The translations under genes were made by a program, and so were the position numbers. This document shows, piece by piece, positions 31,904 through 41,009 of a stretch of 64,000 nt of DNA; positions within the stretch are counted from its first letter, which is position 1; each line of letters starts with the position of its first letter. The DNA is taken from the NCBI RefSeq assembly GCF_963378105.1, contig NZ_OY726398.1:2914001-2978000 (forward strand), read 5' to 3'. The notes below the pieces were generated by a model. It saw nothing but the letters and a program-made list of their open reading frames with translations. It was not told the origin of the DNA and searched no databases. The stretch comes from Mycolicibacter sp. MU0102. GTDB lineage: Bacteria; Actinomycetota; Actinomycetes; Mycobacteriales; Mycobacteriaceae.

Positions 31904-33178
31904 TCAGCCGAGCAGCGCGTCGACGAAGGCGCCCGGCTCGAACGGGGCCAGATCGTCGGGCCCCTCCCCCAGGCCCACCAGCTTGACCGGCACTCCCAGC
32001 TCCTGCTGCACCCGGAACACGATCCCGCCTTTGGCAGTTCCGTCCAGCTTGGTCAGCACCACCCCGGTGATGTCGACGACGTCGGCGAACACCCGGGCTT
32101 GGGCCAGGCCGTTCTGCCCGATGGTGGCGTCGAGGACCAGCAGCACCTCATCGACGGCGGCGCGGCGCTCCACCACCCGCTTGACCTTGCCGAGCTCGTC
32201 CATCAGACCGGTCTTGGTGTGCAGCCGTCCCGCGGTGTCGATGACCACGACGTCAACACCGTCGGCTACGCCCTTGTCGACGGCGTCGAACGCCACCGAG
32301 GCCGGATCGGCGCCCTCGGCGCCGCGCACCACCTCGGCGCCCACCCGCGCTGCCCAGGTCTGCAGCTGGTCGGCCGCGGCGGCCCGGAACGTGTCGGCCG
32401 CCCCCAGCACCACGCGGCGGCCGTCGGCCACCAGCACTCGGGCCAGTTTGCCGACGGTGGTTGTCTTACCGGTGCCGTTGACGCCGACCACCAGCAGCAC
32501 CGACGGGTGATCGTCGTGCGGCAGGGCCCGAATGGAACGCTCCAGACCGGGCTGCAGCTCGCCGATGAGCACGTCGCGCAGCACCGCGCGAGCCTCGGCC
32601 TCGGTGCGCACCTGACCGCCGGCCAGCCGTCCGCGCAACTGATTCACCACCGATTCGGCGACCACCGGGCCCAGATCGGCCACCAGCAGGGTGTCCTCGA
32701 CGTCCTGCCAGGAGTCGTCGTCGAGGTCTCCGCCCCCCAGCAGCCCGAGCATCCCGCGGCCCAATGCGTTCTGCGACTTGGCCAATCGACCGCGTAGCCG
32801 CTCCATCCGACCTTCAACCGGTTCGATGTCCGGCTCGACGGCCTCTGGCGCCGGCGCTGCCTGAGATACGGAAGGGACTTCGGGCGGCGCTTCGGGCAGT
32901 TCGATGTCGGTGATGGTGCGCCGGGGCGCGTCACGCGGAACGGTCGCGTCGTCACCGATGACGGGCGCGGGCGGCTCCGCCGTGTCGGTCCGACTGAAGG
33001 TGATACCCGAGGAGGCGGTGTAGCCACCGGAGCGGTCCAGACTCTCGCGTTGCGGTGCGGACAGGCTGATACGGCCTCGCCGATGCCGCACCAGGCCCCA
33101 GACCAGGGCACCGACCAGGATGAGCGCGACAACGACCGCCGCGGCGATCACGAGAGTTTGAGACGACACGACCGTCAT
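31904..33178 (-). CDS. ftsY: Signal recognition particle receptor FtsY
   Basis: A 424-residue SRP receptor. An N-terminal membrane segment (about 9-28, LVIAAAVVVALILVGALVWG) is followed by an acidic linker (about 45-130) and the NG GTPase: GVNGTGKTTTVGKLA, DTAGRLHTKTGLMDELGKV and TKLDGTAKGG. It ends near LAPFEPGAFVDALLG. The ATG is at 33176-33178. It corresponds to Rv2921c and follows smc in the usual smc-ftsY order. Its partner ffh is at 15922-17481. Confidence 0.97.
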   Translation of the reverse strand: MTVVSSQTLVIAAAVVVALILVGALVWGLVRHRRGRISLSAPQRESLDRSGGYTASSGITFSRTDTAEPPAPVIGDDATVPRDAPRRTITDIELPEAPPEVPSVSQAAPAPEAVEPDIEPVEGRMERLRGRLAKSQNALGRGMLGLLGGGDLDDDSWQDVEDTLLVADLGPVVAESVVNQLRGRLAGGQVRTEAEARAVLRDVLIGELQPGLERSIRALPHDDHPSVLLVVGVNGTGKTTTVGKLARVLVADGRRVVLGAADTFRAAAADQLQTWAARVGAEVVRGAEGADPASVAFDAVDKGVADGVDVVVIDTAGRLHTKTGLMDELGKVKRVVERRAAVDEVLLVLDATIGQNGLAQARVFADVVDITGVVLTKLDGTAKGGIVFRVQQELGVPVKLVGLGEGPDDLAPFEPGAFVDALLG

Positions 33179-33226
33179 TGTGGCAGCAGGGACTTAGTCG
33201 GGTTTCAACGCCGGGCTAGTGCGGGT

Positions 33227-36200
33227 TCACGCCTGGCTGGAAACGAGCTCTTCGCCCCGGATGCGTTGGGAGATCACCGCAGTGATCCCGTCGCCCTGCA
33301 TCGTCACCCCGTACAGCGCGTCGGCGACTTCCATCGTCGGCTTCTGGTGGGTGATGACGATGAGCTGCGAGCGGGCCCGCAGCATCTCGAACAACGCCAG
33401 CAGCCGGCGCAGGTTGGTGTCGTCGAGCGCGGCCTCGACCTCGTCCATGATGTAGAACGGCGACGGGCGGGCCCGGAAGATCGCGACCAGCATGGCGATG
33501 GCCGTCAGCGACTTCTCCCCGCCGGACAGCAGCGACAGCCGCTTGACCTTCTTGCCGGGCGGGCGGGCTTCGACGTCGACGCCGGTGGTCAGCATGTCGT
33601 TGGGGTCGGTCAGCAGGAGGCGCCCCTCCCCACCGGGGAACAGCGCCGCGAACACCTCGGTGAACTCGCGCTCCACGTCGGCGTAGGCGTCGGTGAAGAC
33701 CTGCAGGATGCGTGCGTCGACCTCGGAGACCACGTCGAGCAGGTCTTTGCGGGCCGCCTTGACGTCCTCGAGCTGGGTGGACAGGAAGTTGTAGCGCTCC
33801 TCGAGCGCGGCGAACTCCTCGAGCGCCAACGGGTTGACCCGACCCAGTTCGGCCAGCTCGCGTTCGGCGCGTTTGGCCCGGCGCTCCTGGGTGGGGCGGT
33901 CAAAGGGCATCGGGGCGGGAGCCATCACCAGTTCGCCGCGGTCGCGGGCCTGCTCGTACTCGGCCATCTCCAGTTCGGTCGGGGGCAGCGCGACATCCGG
34001 ACCGTATTCGGCGATCAGGTCTGCCGAGCTCATACCGAACTGCTCGAGCACGGTCTGCTCGAGTTGCTCAATGCGCAAGGCGGCCTGCGCCTTGGCGACT
34101 TCATCGCGGTGCAGTGATTCGGTGAGCGCGGTGAGCCGGGTGCTCTGGGCGTTCACCTCATCGCGGACGGCGACCATCGCGGCCGCCCGCTGCTGACGTT
34201 CACTGGCGAGCCCGTCACGGATCCGTGCCGCCGCGGTCACCACATGTTGCAGGCGCTCGGCCAGCGCACTGCCGGCATCGGCCACCGCTGCCGCCGTCGT
34301 CGCCGCGCGTGCGCGTGCGGCGCGGGCCTGCTCGGCACGGACTCGTGCCTCGCGTTCGGCCGCGGCCGCCCGGCGCAGCGAGTCCGCCTTGCCGCGTACC
34401 GCATTGGCGCGTTCCTCGGCGGTACGCACCGCCAGCCTGGCCTCCACCTCGATGCTGCGCGCCGCCTCGGCTGCTGCCGCGATCTGCTGGCGATCCACCG
34501 GTTCGACGGTGGCGGTCGGCTGATCCTCTTCGGCGTTGCGCAGGCGGGTTTCCAGCTCGCTCAGCTCGGTGACGGTCTGCGCCCGGCCGGACTCGAGCTC
34601 GTCACGCTCGCGCAGCCGGCGGCGCCACTCGGTCTCGGCGGCGCGTGCCTCTTGGCCGAGCCGGCCCAGCTGCTCATGGGTCGCGGCGATGGCCGCGTCG
34701 GACTCGTTGAGCGCGGCCAGTGCCTGCTCGGTGGCGTCCCGGCGCGCGGACTGTTCGGCCAGCGCCCCGGCGAGGGCCGCGCCCAGTTCGCTGGCCTGTG
34801 TCTCAGCGGCGGCTGCCTCGGCGCGGGCCTTGTCGATCTCGCTGTTGATCTCCAGGGTGGACGGCTTGCGATCCGATCCGCCGCTGACCCAGCCCGCCCC
34901 GACCAGGTCACCGTCTAACGTCACCGCGCGCACCCCGGGGCGGCCAGCCACCAGCTCCAGAGCCTTGGGCAGGTCCTCGACCACCGCCACCGCCGACAGC
35001 ATGGCCGTCATCGCGCCGCGCAACTTCTCGGGGGCCTCGATCAACTCCACTGCCCACAGCGCTCCGTCCGGCAGCGCCGCACGCTGTTCGGCGGCGGGCA
35101 GCGGCCAGTCCCCCAGCACGATCGCGGCCCGGCCACCGTCGGCGGTCTTGAGCGCGTGCAGCGCCGAGCGGGCCGCTCCGGCGTTTTCCGCGGCCAGCGC
35201 ATCGGCAGCGGACCCGAGCACCGCGGCCAGCGCCGCCTCGTACCCCGAGCGCACCTTGACCAGCTTCGCGACCGACCCGAACAGGCCGGGGCCACTGTGG
35301 TTCGCCGAGAGCCAGGCGGCGCCATCGCGGCGTTCCAGCCCCATCGACAGCGCCTCGATACGAGCATGCAGTGAAGCGACTTGGCGCTCGGCGGCACGCT
35401 CGGCGGCCTGCAGCTCGGCGACGCGCTCATCTGCCAGCTGCAAGGTGGCCACGGTCCGCTCGTGGTGCTCGTCCAGACCGACTTCGCCCTGATCGAGCTC
35501 GGAGACCCGGCCCTGAACCGTCTCGAATTCCGCCTGTGCGGCCTGGGCCCGTCCGGCGGCCTCCTCGATACGCGTCGTCAGCTGCCCGACGTGAGTGTCG
35601 ATCGACTCGACTCGCGCCCTAATCGTCTCGACCTGACCGGTCAACCGGGCCAAGCCCTCACGCCGGTCGGCTTCGGCACGAACAGCAGCCAGGTGCGCCT
35701 TCTCCGCCTCGGTGCTGCGACGCTCCCGCTCAGCCAGCTCGGCGCGGGCCGCCTCCAGCCGGATCCCGGCCTCGGCCAGCTCGGCCAGCAGTTGTTGCTC
35801 GGCCGCGGCCACCTGCTCAGCCTCGGCATCCAACGCGTCCGGGTCGACGCCGGCGGTGGTGATCGGCTCCTCGTCGAGATGGTGTGCGCGTTCGCTGGCG
35901 ATGCGCACCGTGGCGCTGACCCGCTCGGCCAGCGCGGACAGCGAGAACCAGGTCTGCTGGGCGCCTTCGGCGCGCTGGGTCAAGCTGGCGACCGCGGACT
36001 CGTGGGCGGTCAGTTCGTCGGCCGCCACCGAGAGGCGCTCGGTGATCTGGTCGTGTTCGCGGCGCAGCGTCGCCTCGGCGTCGGTGGTTCCGGCGAACTC
36101 GGCCTGCCGCGACACCAGGTCATCGGCGGTCAACCGCAGCTTGGCGTCGCGCAGGTCGGCTTGGATGGTGGCCGCTCGCCGCGCGACTTCGGCCTGGCGG

Positions 36201-36817
36201 CCCAGCGGTTTGAGCTGGCGGCGCAGCTCGGTGGTCAGGTCGGTCAGGCGGGCCAGGTTGGCCGCCATCGCGTCCAGTTTGCGGACCGCCTTCTCTTTGC
36301 GCTTGCGGTGCTTGAGTACCCCGGCGGCCTCTTCGATGAACGCCCGGCGGTCCTCGGGCCGTGACTCCAGGATTTGGGCCAGCCGGCCCTGGCCGACGAT
36401 GACGTGCATCTCGCGGCCGATGCCGGAGTCGCTGAGCAGCTCTTGGACGTCCATCAACCGGCAGCTGGCGCCGTTGATCTCGTACTCGCTGGCTCCGTCG
36501 CGGAACATCCGCCGGGTGATCGAGACCTCGGCGTACTCGATCGGCAAGGCGTTGTCGGAGTTGTCGATGGTGACGGTGACCTCGGCGCGACCGAGCGGGG
36601 CGCGCGACGAGGTGCCGGCGAAGATGACGTCTTCCATCTTGCCGCCGCGCAACGTCTTGGCGCTGTGCTCGCCCATCACCCAGGCCAGCGCGTCAACCAC
36701 GTTGGACTTGCCTGAACCATTCGGTCCGACCACCGCGGTGATGCCAGGTTCGAAGCGCAGAGTCGTGGGCGCGGCGAAGGACTTGAAGCCCTTCAGCGTC
36801 AGACTCTTGAGGTGCAC
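33227..36817 (-). CDS. smc: Chromosome segregation ATPase SMC
   Basis: A 1196-residue SMC. The N-terminal head has Walker A GPNGSGKSNVVDALAWVMGE near 35; two long Ala/Glu/Arg-rich coiled coils flank a hinge (about 510-660) with LVGAGWVSGG; the C-terminal head has the signature LLSGGEKSLTAIAML and Walker B FYIMDEVEAALDD near 1140. All ATPase motifs are intact. The start is GTG at 36815-36817 (VHLKSLTLKGFKSF), which fits the family; the open frame upstream to 36922 runs into acyP and is not used. It corresponds to Rv2922c. SMC compacts DNA and works with ScpA and ScpB. Confidence 0.97.
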   Translation of the reverse strand: MHLKSLTLKGFKSFAAPTTLRFEPGITAVVGPNGSGKSNVVDALAWVMGEHSAKTLRGGKMEDVIFAGTSSRAPLGRAEVTVTIDNSDNALPIEYAEVSITRRMFRDGASEYEINGASCRLMDVQELLSDSGIGREMHVIVGQGRLAQILESRPEDRRAFIEEAAGVLKHRKRKEKAVRKLDAMAANLARLTDLTTELRRQLKPLGRQAEVARRAATIQADLRDAKLRLTADDLVSRQAEFAGTTDAEATLRREHDQITERLSVAADELTAHESAVASLTQRAEGAQQTWFSLSALAERVSATVRIASERAHHLDEEPITTAGVDPDALDAEAEQVAAAEQQLLAELAEAGIRLEAARAELAERERRSTEAEKAHLAAVRAEADRREGLARLTGQVETIRARVESIDTHVGQLTTRIEEAAGRAQAAQAEFETVQGRVSELDQGEVGLDEHHERTVATLQLADERVAELQAAERAAERQVASLHARIEALSMGLERRDGAAWLSANHSGPGLFGSVAKLVKVRSGYEAALAAVLGSAADALAAENAGAARSALHALKTADGGRAAIVLGDWPLPAAEQRAALPDGALWAVELIEAPEKLRGAMTAMLSAVAVVEDLPKALELVAGRPGVRAVTLDGDLVGAGWVSGGSDRKPSTLEINSEIDKARAEAAAAETQASELGAALAGALAEQSARRDATEQALAALNESDAAIAATHEQLGRLGQEARAAETEWRRRLRERDELESGRAQTVTELSELETRLRNAEEDQPTATVEPVDRQQIAAAAEAARSIEVEARLAVRTAEERANAVRGKADSLRRAAAAEREARVRAEQARAARARAATTAAAVADAGSALAERLQHVVTAAARIRDGLASERQQRAAAMVAVRDEVNAQSTRLTALTESLHRDEVAKAQAALRIEQLEQTVLEQFGMSSADLIAEYGPDVALPPTELEMAEYEQARDRGELVMAPAPMPFDRPTQERRAKRAERELAELGRVNPLALEEFAALEERYNFLSTQLEDVKAARKDLLDVVSEVDARILQVFTDAYADVEREFTEVFAALFPGGEGRLLLTDPNDMLTTGVDVEARPPGKKVKRLSLLSGGEKSLTAIAMLVAIFRARPSPFYIMDEVEAALDDTNLRRLLALFEMLRARSQLIVITHQKPTMEVADALYGVTMQGDGITAVISQRIRGEELVSSQA

Positions 36818-36836
36818 GGGGTGTGAGACTACCGGT

Positions 36837-37118
36837 CTAGCGTTCGGCGAATCCGTCGATCGGGTCCCCGGCGTCCATCCAGTCGGCGACAACAGTGTCC
36901 ACCCGACCCGGCGTGGTGCCACCCTGCAGCAGCTCCAGCAGGCGTTGGCAGTTCGCGCGGGGGCCCTGAGCGACGACGTGTACCCGGCCTCCGGGCCGGT
37001 TGGCGGCGTAGCCCGTCAGGCCCAGCTCGAGTGCCCGCGAACGCGTCCACCACCGAAATCCGACGCCCTGGACGTGGCCGTGCACCCAGGCGGACAGCCG
37101 GACGTCAGGACCGGTCAC
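36837..37118 (-). CDS. acyP: Acylphosphatase
   Basis: A 93-residue acylphosphatase, which hydrolyses acyl-phosphates. The catalytic Arg22 is in GHVQGVGFRWW and Asn40 is in TGYAANRPGG. It corresponds to the small gene between smc and Rv2923c in M. tuberculosis (Rv2922A). It begins inside the last 14 bases of the OsmC gene and lies 19 bases before smc, so the three are probably one transcript. Confidence 0.93.
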   Translation of the reverse strand: MTGPDVRLSAWVHGHVQGVGFRWWTRSRALELGLTGYAANRPGGRVHVVAQGPRANCQRLLELLQGGTTPGRVDTVVADWMDAGDPIDGFAER

Positions 37119-37521
37119 CGGAGTCGATCTCGAAGCGCACCTCGGTGCCCGATTTCAGGGTGCGTCCCACCGTGCAGACCTGATCGATCGCCCGGTGCAC
37201 GACGGTCAGAAGCCGCTCCCTGTCCGCGTCATCCAGGCCCGACAGGTCCAACTTCAGGACCTCCTCCAGCAGCGGATAGCGCTCCTGCTCCCGATCAGCG
37301 GGGCCGGAGACCTCGATGGTGGCCTGATAGTCGTCGCCCAGCCGGCGGGCCAGCGGGGCGTCACTAGACATTCCGCTGCACGCGGCCAACGCGATCTTCA
37401 GCAGCTCGCCGGGGGTGAAGACGCCGGCGACGTCTTCACTGCCGATCAGCACCTGCGCGCCCCTCGAACTGCGTCCGGTGTAGCGGCGGGTCCCGGTTCG
37501 TTCCACCCATAGTTCGGTCAT
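37105..37521 (-). CDS. OsmC/Ohr family protein (Rv2923c-like)
   Basis: A 138-residue OsmC-like protein. The family uses two cysteines to reduce organic hydroperoxides; here Cys48 (ALAACSGM) and Cys116 (DQVCTVGRT) are both present. The start MTELWVERTGTRRYTGRSSRGAQV and the internal LLKIALAACSGM match recalled Rv2923c. The ATG is at 37519-37521. It overlaps acyP by 14 bases. A likely role is peroxide defence. Confidence 0.9.
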   Translation of the reverse strand: MTELWVERTGTRRYTGRSSRGAQVLIGSEDVAGVFTPGELLKIALAACSGMSSDAPLARRLGDDYQATIEVSGPADREQERYPLLEEVLKLDLSGLDDADRERLLTVVHRAIDQVCTVGRTLKSGTEVRFEIDSGDRS

Positions 37522-37570
37522 GGGGACATCTTGGCAGCCCCAACAGTGACCGCACCGAACGTGCGCCCCG

Positions 37571-37712
37571 GCTCCGCCGCGCTTGCGATCCCCGCTGGGC
37601 CAATGGCGGTGACCCGCTGCGCCCGGCTCCGCCGCGCTTGCGATCCCCGCTGGGTCAATGGCGGTGACCCGCTGCGCCCGGCTCCGCCGCGCTTGCGATC
37701 CCCGCTGGGTCA
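37571..37712. repeat. 55-bp tandem repeat (VNTR-like), 2.6 copies
   Basis: Copy 1 is 37571-37625 and copy 2 is 37626-37680; they differ at one base. Copy 3 (37681-37712) is the first 32 bases of the unit. Each unit starts GCTCCGCCGCGCTTGCGATC. The stop codon of the downstream-oriented SnoaL gene (37710-37712) lies in the last copy, so the array fills the gap between that gene and the OsmC gene. The period and location resemble mycobacterial MIRU-VNTR loci; copy number may vary between strains. Confidence 0.9.
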
Positions 37713-38102
37713 GTCGGCGACCGCCGCTGCAGGCTTTCTGCCGTACTGGCGCTCCATCATGGCCGTGTCGCCGTACACCTGCACCCGCACGGTCTTGCCG
37801 TTACGCAGGGTGTAGACCTCGGCACTGTGCCCGCGTTCGCCGCCGATCGCCGCCTCGCTGAGAACGACGACGGTCTCACCGTCGGCCAGGAAGCTCTTCG
37901 GCGTGATCGTCGGTGACTTCTGCCCCAGCTGCATCAGGAATTCCATGAGCTCCGCTTTTCCTCGATAGGTTCCGCTGATCGCACTGTCGCCGGGCTGCAC
38001 CCATTCGACGTCGTCATCGAAGAGAGCCATCAGGGATTCGGTGTCGCCGGTGGCGAACGCCTGGTAGCCGTTTCGCACCAGCGTGATGTTCTGCTCAGAC
38101 AT
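37710..38102 (-). CDS. SnoaL-like/NTF2-fold protein
   Basis: A 130-residue SnoaL-type protein. It begins MSEQNITLVRNGYQAFATGD and has FDDDVEWVQPGDSAISGTYRGK, the usual pattern, with a tail MERQYGRKPAAAVAD. The stop codon lies inside the 55-bp tandem repeat, so changes in the array could alter its C-terminus. The ATG is at 38100-38102. It is divergent from a LuxR-type regulator 260 bases away. Family members are cyclases, isomerases or ligand binders, so no function is assigned. Confidence 0.82.
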   Translation of the reverse strand: MSEQNITLVRNGYQAFATGDTESLMALFDDDVEWVQPGDSAISGTYRGKAELMEFLMQLGQKSPTITPKSFLADGETVVVLSEAAIGGERGHSAEVYTLRNGKTVRVQVYGDTAMMERQYGRKPAAAVAD

Positions 38103-38362
38103 CTGTCGGGTCCTTTCGTAGGTATTCGCTTGCGCCCGTCCCGCTTTCACGCATCCGAGCCGGAACATCTCACAACCGAAGACCGCTTCGAGTCGGATGC
38201 TGCGAGGCATTCATAAGGCAAGCACCGATGCTGCAAAATTGCCTCATCCCAATGGACGAGATCCGCGTAAACTTTTGCGGCAAGAAGACAGGCGTCTTCG
38301 CATCTTTCTGCAACGGGGGGCGAGCCGAATGTCCAGGCCTACAAATGGATTCAGGGCCGGCG

Positions 38363-39466
38363 ATGAGCGACATCGATGAATTCTCACAACTGATCGCTCG
38401 TATTTACTCCGCGGCGCTGGTGCCCGACGAATGGGATCCCACCATGGCCGCCATCGCCGACGCCTTCACGGCGCATACCGCATCGCTGGTGCTCTCCGAC
38501 AGCGGCTCGCGCACGCTCAAGCACGCGCAGATGCCGATGTCAGCGGCTGCGTCCTACACGGCATATTACGAACGGCTGGATCACGTTCTCTACGCCGTCG
38601 AGACCGGACGCGAGGGTGTGGTGCGGACCGGCGCTGAACTCATGTGGCCCTACCAGAATTGTGAATTTCAGGTCGACTGGGCTCGCCCAAATGGGCTGCA
38701 CGACGGACTCTTCGTTCGGCTCACCTCCGGAACGACGATGACGAGCCTGGCCATCGCGAATGCGAGACAATCGGAGCGGTTCGACAGTCCCGAACATCTC
38801 GCATTGATGCACCGCCTCATTCCGCATTTGCAACAAGCGTTGCGCATCCAGGACCGCCTCGAAGATCTCGATCGCCGCAATGGCGATCTCGCGGAGGCAA
38901 GCGAAGCCGTCAATCACGGAATCGTCATCGTCGAAGGGCGGCGGTACATCTACGCCAACCGTGCCGCGGAACGCATTCTGGCCGCCGACGACGGCTTGCG
39001 CATCGAAAGAGGCTGCATCACCGCGGAGTCGTCGCACGCCGACACCGAGCTGGGTTACAGCATCGCCCGACTGTCCAAGTCCGACGGTCAAGACATCTGG
39101 GGCGGATCATTCCTGTGCGCACGCCCCTCGGGGCGGCGTCCTTACATCATTCACGTTCTGCCGGTCGAAGCGAATTCCTTTGCGGCGCTGCACCATGGAC
39201 GCGCCATGGTGATCATCGTCGACCCCGAACGACAGCCGGAACCACCAGCGATACTGCTGCGGCGCCTGTACGGGCTGACGAAGGCCGAGGCGCAGGTCGC
39301 GCTCTTGGTGATGCGAGGCGAGGGGCTGACTCCGATCGCCGAAGAGCTGTCGGTGTCGCTGACCACCGTGAAGACCCACCTCCGGCACATTTTCGACAAG
39401 ACCGGAATCCATCGCCAGGCCGAACTCGTTCGGCTGCTGATTCTGCTCGATCCCGTTCACGGCTGA
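38363..39466 (+). CDS. LuxR-family transcriptional regulator
   Basis: A protein of about 367 residues with a C-terminal LuxR helix-turn-helix (LTKAEAQVALLVMRGEGLTP to VKTHLRHIFDKTG). The N-terminal 250 residues resemble a PAS/GAF-type sensor (DRRNGDLAEASEAVNHGIVIV, FVFAANRAAERIL-like). It starts at the ATG at 38363 with AGGG at a good distance; further in-frame ATGs lie at 38345 and 38228. Mycobacteria have several such single-domain-plus-HTH regulators of unknown signal. It is followed by PfpI and PIG-L genes on the same strand, 87 and then 33 bases apart. Confidence 0.8.
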   Translation: MSDIDEFSQLIARIYSAALVPDEWDPTMAAIADAFTAHTASLVLSDSGSRTLKHAQMPMSAAASYTAYYERLDHVLYAVETGREGVVRTGAELMWPYQNCEFQVDWARPNGLHDGLFVRLTSGTTMTSLAIANARQSERFDSPEHLALMHRLIPHLQQALRIQDRLEDLDRRNGDLAEASEAVNHGIVIVEGRRYIYANRAAERILAADDGLRIERGCITAESSHADTELGYSIARLSKSDGQDIWGGSFLCARPSGRRPYIIHVLPVEANSFAALHHGRAMVIIVDPERQPEPPAILLRRLYGLTKAEAQVALLVMRGEGLTPIAEELSVSLTTVKTHLRHIFDKTGIHRQAELVRLLILLDPVHG

Positions 39467-39553
39467 GGTGACGGAATCTGCGCGTTCGGCGCCGGAGGAC
39501 TATTGTCGGGCTTGCCCCGCAACACCATTCGCCGGACAGCCTAGGGGAAATCC

Positions 39554-40183
39554 GTGCAGGTAGCGATCCCACTCTTCCCGCGGTTCACCGCCTTGGACGC
39601 CATCGGGCCATACGAGGTGCTGCAGCGGATCCCGGACGTCGAAGTGATTTTCGTCGGGCACCGCCGCGGTGAGGTCCGCGCCGACAACGGGATGCTCGGA
39701 GTCCTCTGCGATGCCCAATTCAACGAGCTGACTGCACCGGATGTCCTGGTCGTCCCCGGCGGCGTCGGGACACGAACATTGCTCGACGACGCGGAGTTGC
39801 TCGACTGGGTGCGCAAGGCCCACACCCACACCAGGTTCACCGCCTCGGTATGTACCGGCTCCCTGCTGCTGGCCGCTGCGGGGCTCTTGGACGGGCTGAC
39901 TGCGACCACCCATTGGAGCGCCGTCGAGCTGCTAGAACACTTGGGCGCCCGCTACGTGGAACAACGGGTGGTCGAGCACCTGTCCCAGCGGATAGTCACT
40001 TCAGCAGGGGTCTCCAGCGGCATCGACATGGCGCTGCGGCTGGTCGAGCTGCTGGCGGACGCCGACACGGCGTGCGCCATTCAGCTGCTCATCGAGTACG
40101 ACCCGCAGCCACCGTTCGATTGCGGATCGCTGACCAAGGCCGGCGAGGATGTTCGACGGCGCGCCGCGCAGCTGCGGCGCTGA
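39554..40183 (+). CDS. DJ-1/PfpI family protein
   Basis: A 209-residue DJ-1/PfpI-fold protein similar to bacterial isonitrile hydratases. The nucleophile elbow is ASVCTGSLLLAAAGLLDG with Cys100, and the acid site is Glu21 in AIGPYEVLQ. WSAVELLEHLGARYVEQRVV and TSAGVSSGIDMALRLVE are family blocks. The start is GTG at 39554-39556. Activity could be isonitrile hydration, glyoxalase-like, or a chaperone role; sequence alone does not decide. Confidence 0.85.
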   Translation: MQVAIPLFPRFTALDAIGPYEVLQRIPDVEVIFVGHRRGEVRADNGMLGVLCDAQFNELTAPDVLVVPGGVGTRTLLDDAELLDWVRKAHTHTRFTASVCTGSLLLAAAGLLDGLTATTHWSAVELLEHLGARYVEQRVVEHLSQRIVTSAGVSSGIDMALRLVELLADADTACAIQLLIEYDPQPPFDCGSLTKAGEDVRRRAAQLRR

Positions 40184-40216
40184 CACAGCCGACCACCGCG
40201 GGCATACTGGGCTTTT

Positions 40217-40990
40217 ATGGCGACAGTGGTCGCATTCCACGCCCATCCCGATGACGAGGCGATTCTGACCGGGGGAACTCTGGCGCGGGCGGCCGCCGAG
40301 GGCCATCGTGTCGTCGTGGTGGTGGCAACCGATGGACGCGTGAATGACGGCGACGGTGATCGGCTGGTCGAATTGCACGCCAGCGCAACGGCCCTGCACG
40401 CAGACCGGGTCGAATGTCTGGGCTACGCCGACAGCGGCTTCGGGGCCGAGTTCTATCCGGATCCGCCGGGGCGGGTCAGGTTCGCCCGCGCTGACCTCGA
40501 GGAGGCGGCGCAGCGACTGGCGACCATCCTGCGTGAGGAAGACGCGGATCTGCTGCTGAGCTACCAGTCCAACGGCGGCTACGGCCACCGTGATCACGTG
40601 CGGGTTCATCATGTCGGTAAGCGGGCCGCTCAGATCGCGGCGACACCGCGTGTGCTCGAGGCGACCATGCCCCGGGAGATGCTGAAGCGGGTCGCAGAGG
40701 GCGCTCATCTACTGCACCTACCGGCCCCCTACGGGCGTGAGGTGGTACGCACCGCCTACGCACCGGCATCGAGCATCACCCATCGGATCAACGTGTTTCG
40801 GTTTGCCCGGCAAAAGCGGGATGCCTTCGCCGCGCATCGCTCTCAGATCGGTGCCAGCGCCGCCGCGGCACGCCTGTTCGCGGTGCTGATGCGACTTCCC
40901 CCACAGGCGGCCGGCCTGATGTTCGGCCGCGAGTGGTTCGTCGATCCAACTCTGCCGCCCGGCAGGGTGCACCGCGACATCTTCGAGTGA
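40217..40990 (+). CDS. PIG-L family deacetylase
   Basis: A 257-residue LmbE/PIG-L zinc-dependent deacetylase. The metal and catalytic motif AHPDDE is at 9-14, and GHRDHVRVHHVG supplies the other His ligands. The fold is that of MshB and Mca (mycothiol synthesis and use), but length and sequence do not identify it as either. It ends VDPTLPPGRVHRDIFE. The ATG at 40217 lies 33 bases after the DJ-1 gene. The substrate is probably an N-acetylated sugar or amine. Confidence 0.87.
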   Translation: MATVVAFHAHPDDEAILTGGTLARAAAEGHRVVVVVATDGRVNDGDGDRLVELHASATALHADRVECLGYADSGFGAEFYPDPPGRVRFARADLEEAAQRLATILREEDADLLLSYQSNGGYGHRDHVRVHHVGKRAAQIAATPRVLEATMPREMLKRVAEGAHLLHLPAPYGREVVRTAYAPASSITHRINVFRFARQKRDAFAAHRSQIGASAAAARLFAVLMRLPPQAAGLMFGREWFVDPTLPPGRVHRDIFE

Positions 40991-41009
40991 CCCCGACCCA
41001 ATTCCCGCG

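Noticed and set aside
33227..36922. Longer SMC start at 36922
   Set aside because: The extra 35 residues overlap acyP, lack family similarity, and the usual start VHLKSLTLKGFKSF has its own GTG at 36817.
35712..37367. 551-codon plus-strand frame over smc, acyP and the OsmC gene
   Set aside because: It runs antisense to three recognised genes, is Ser/Arg/Ala-rich without family features, and is explained by high third-position G+C.
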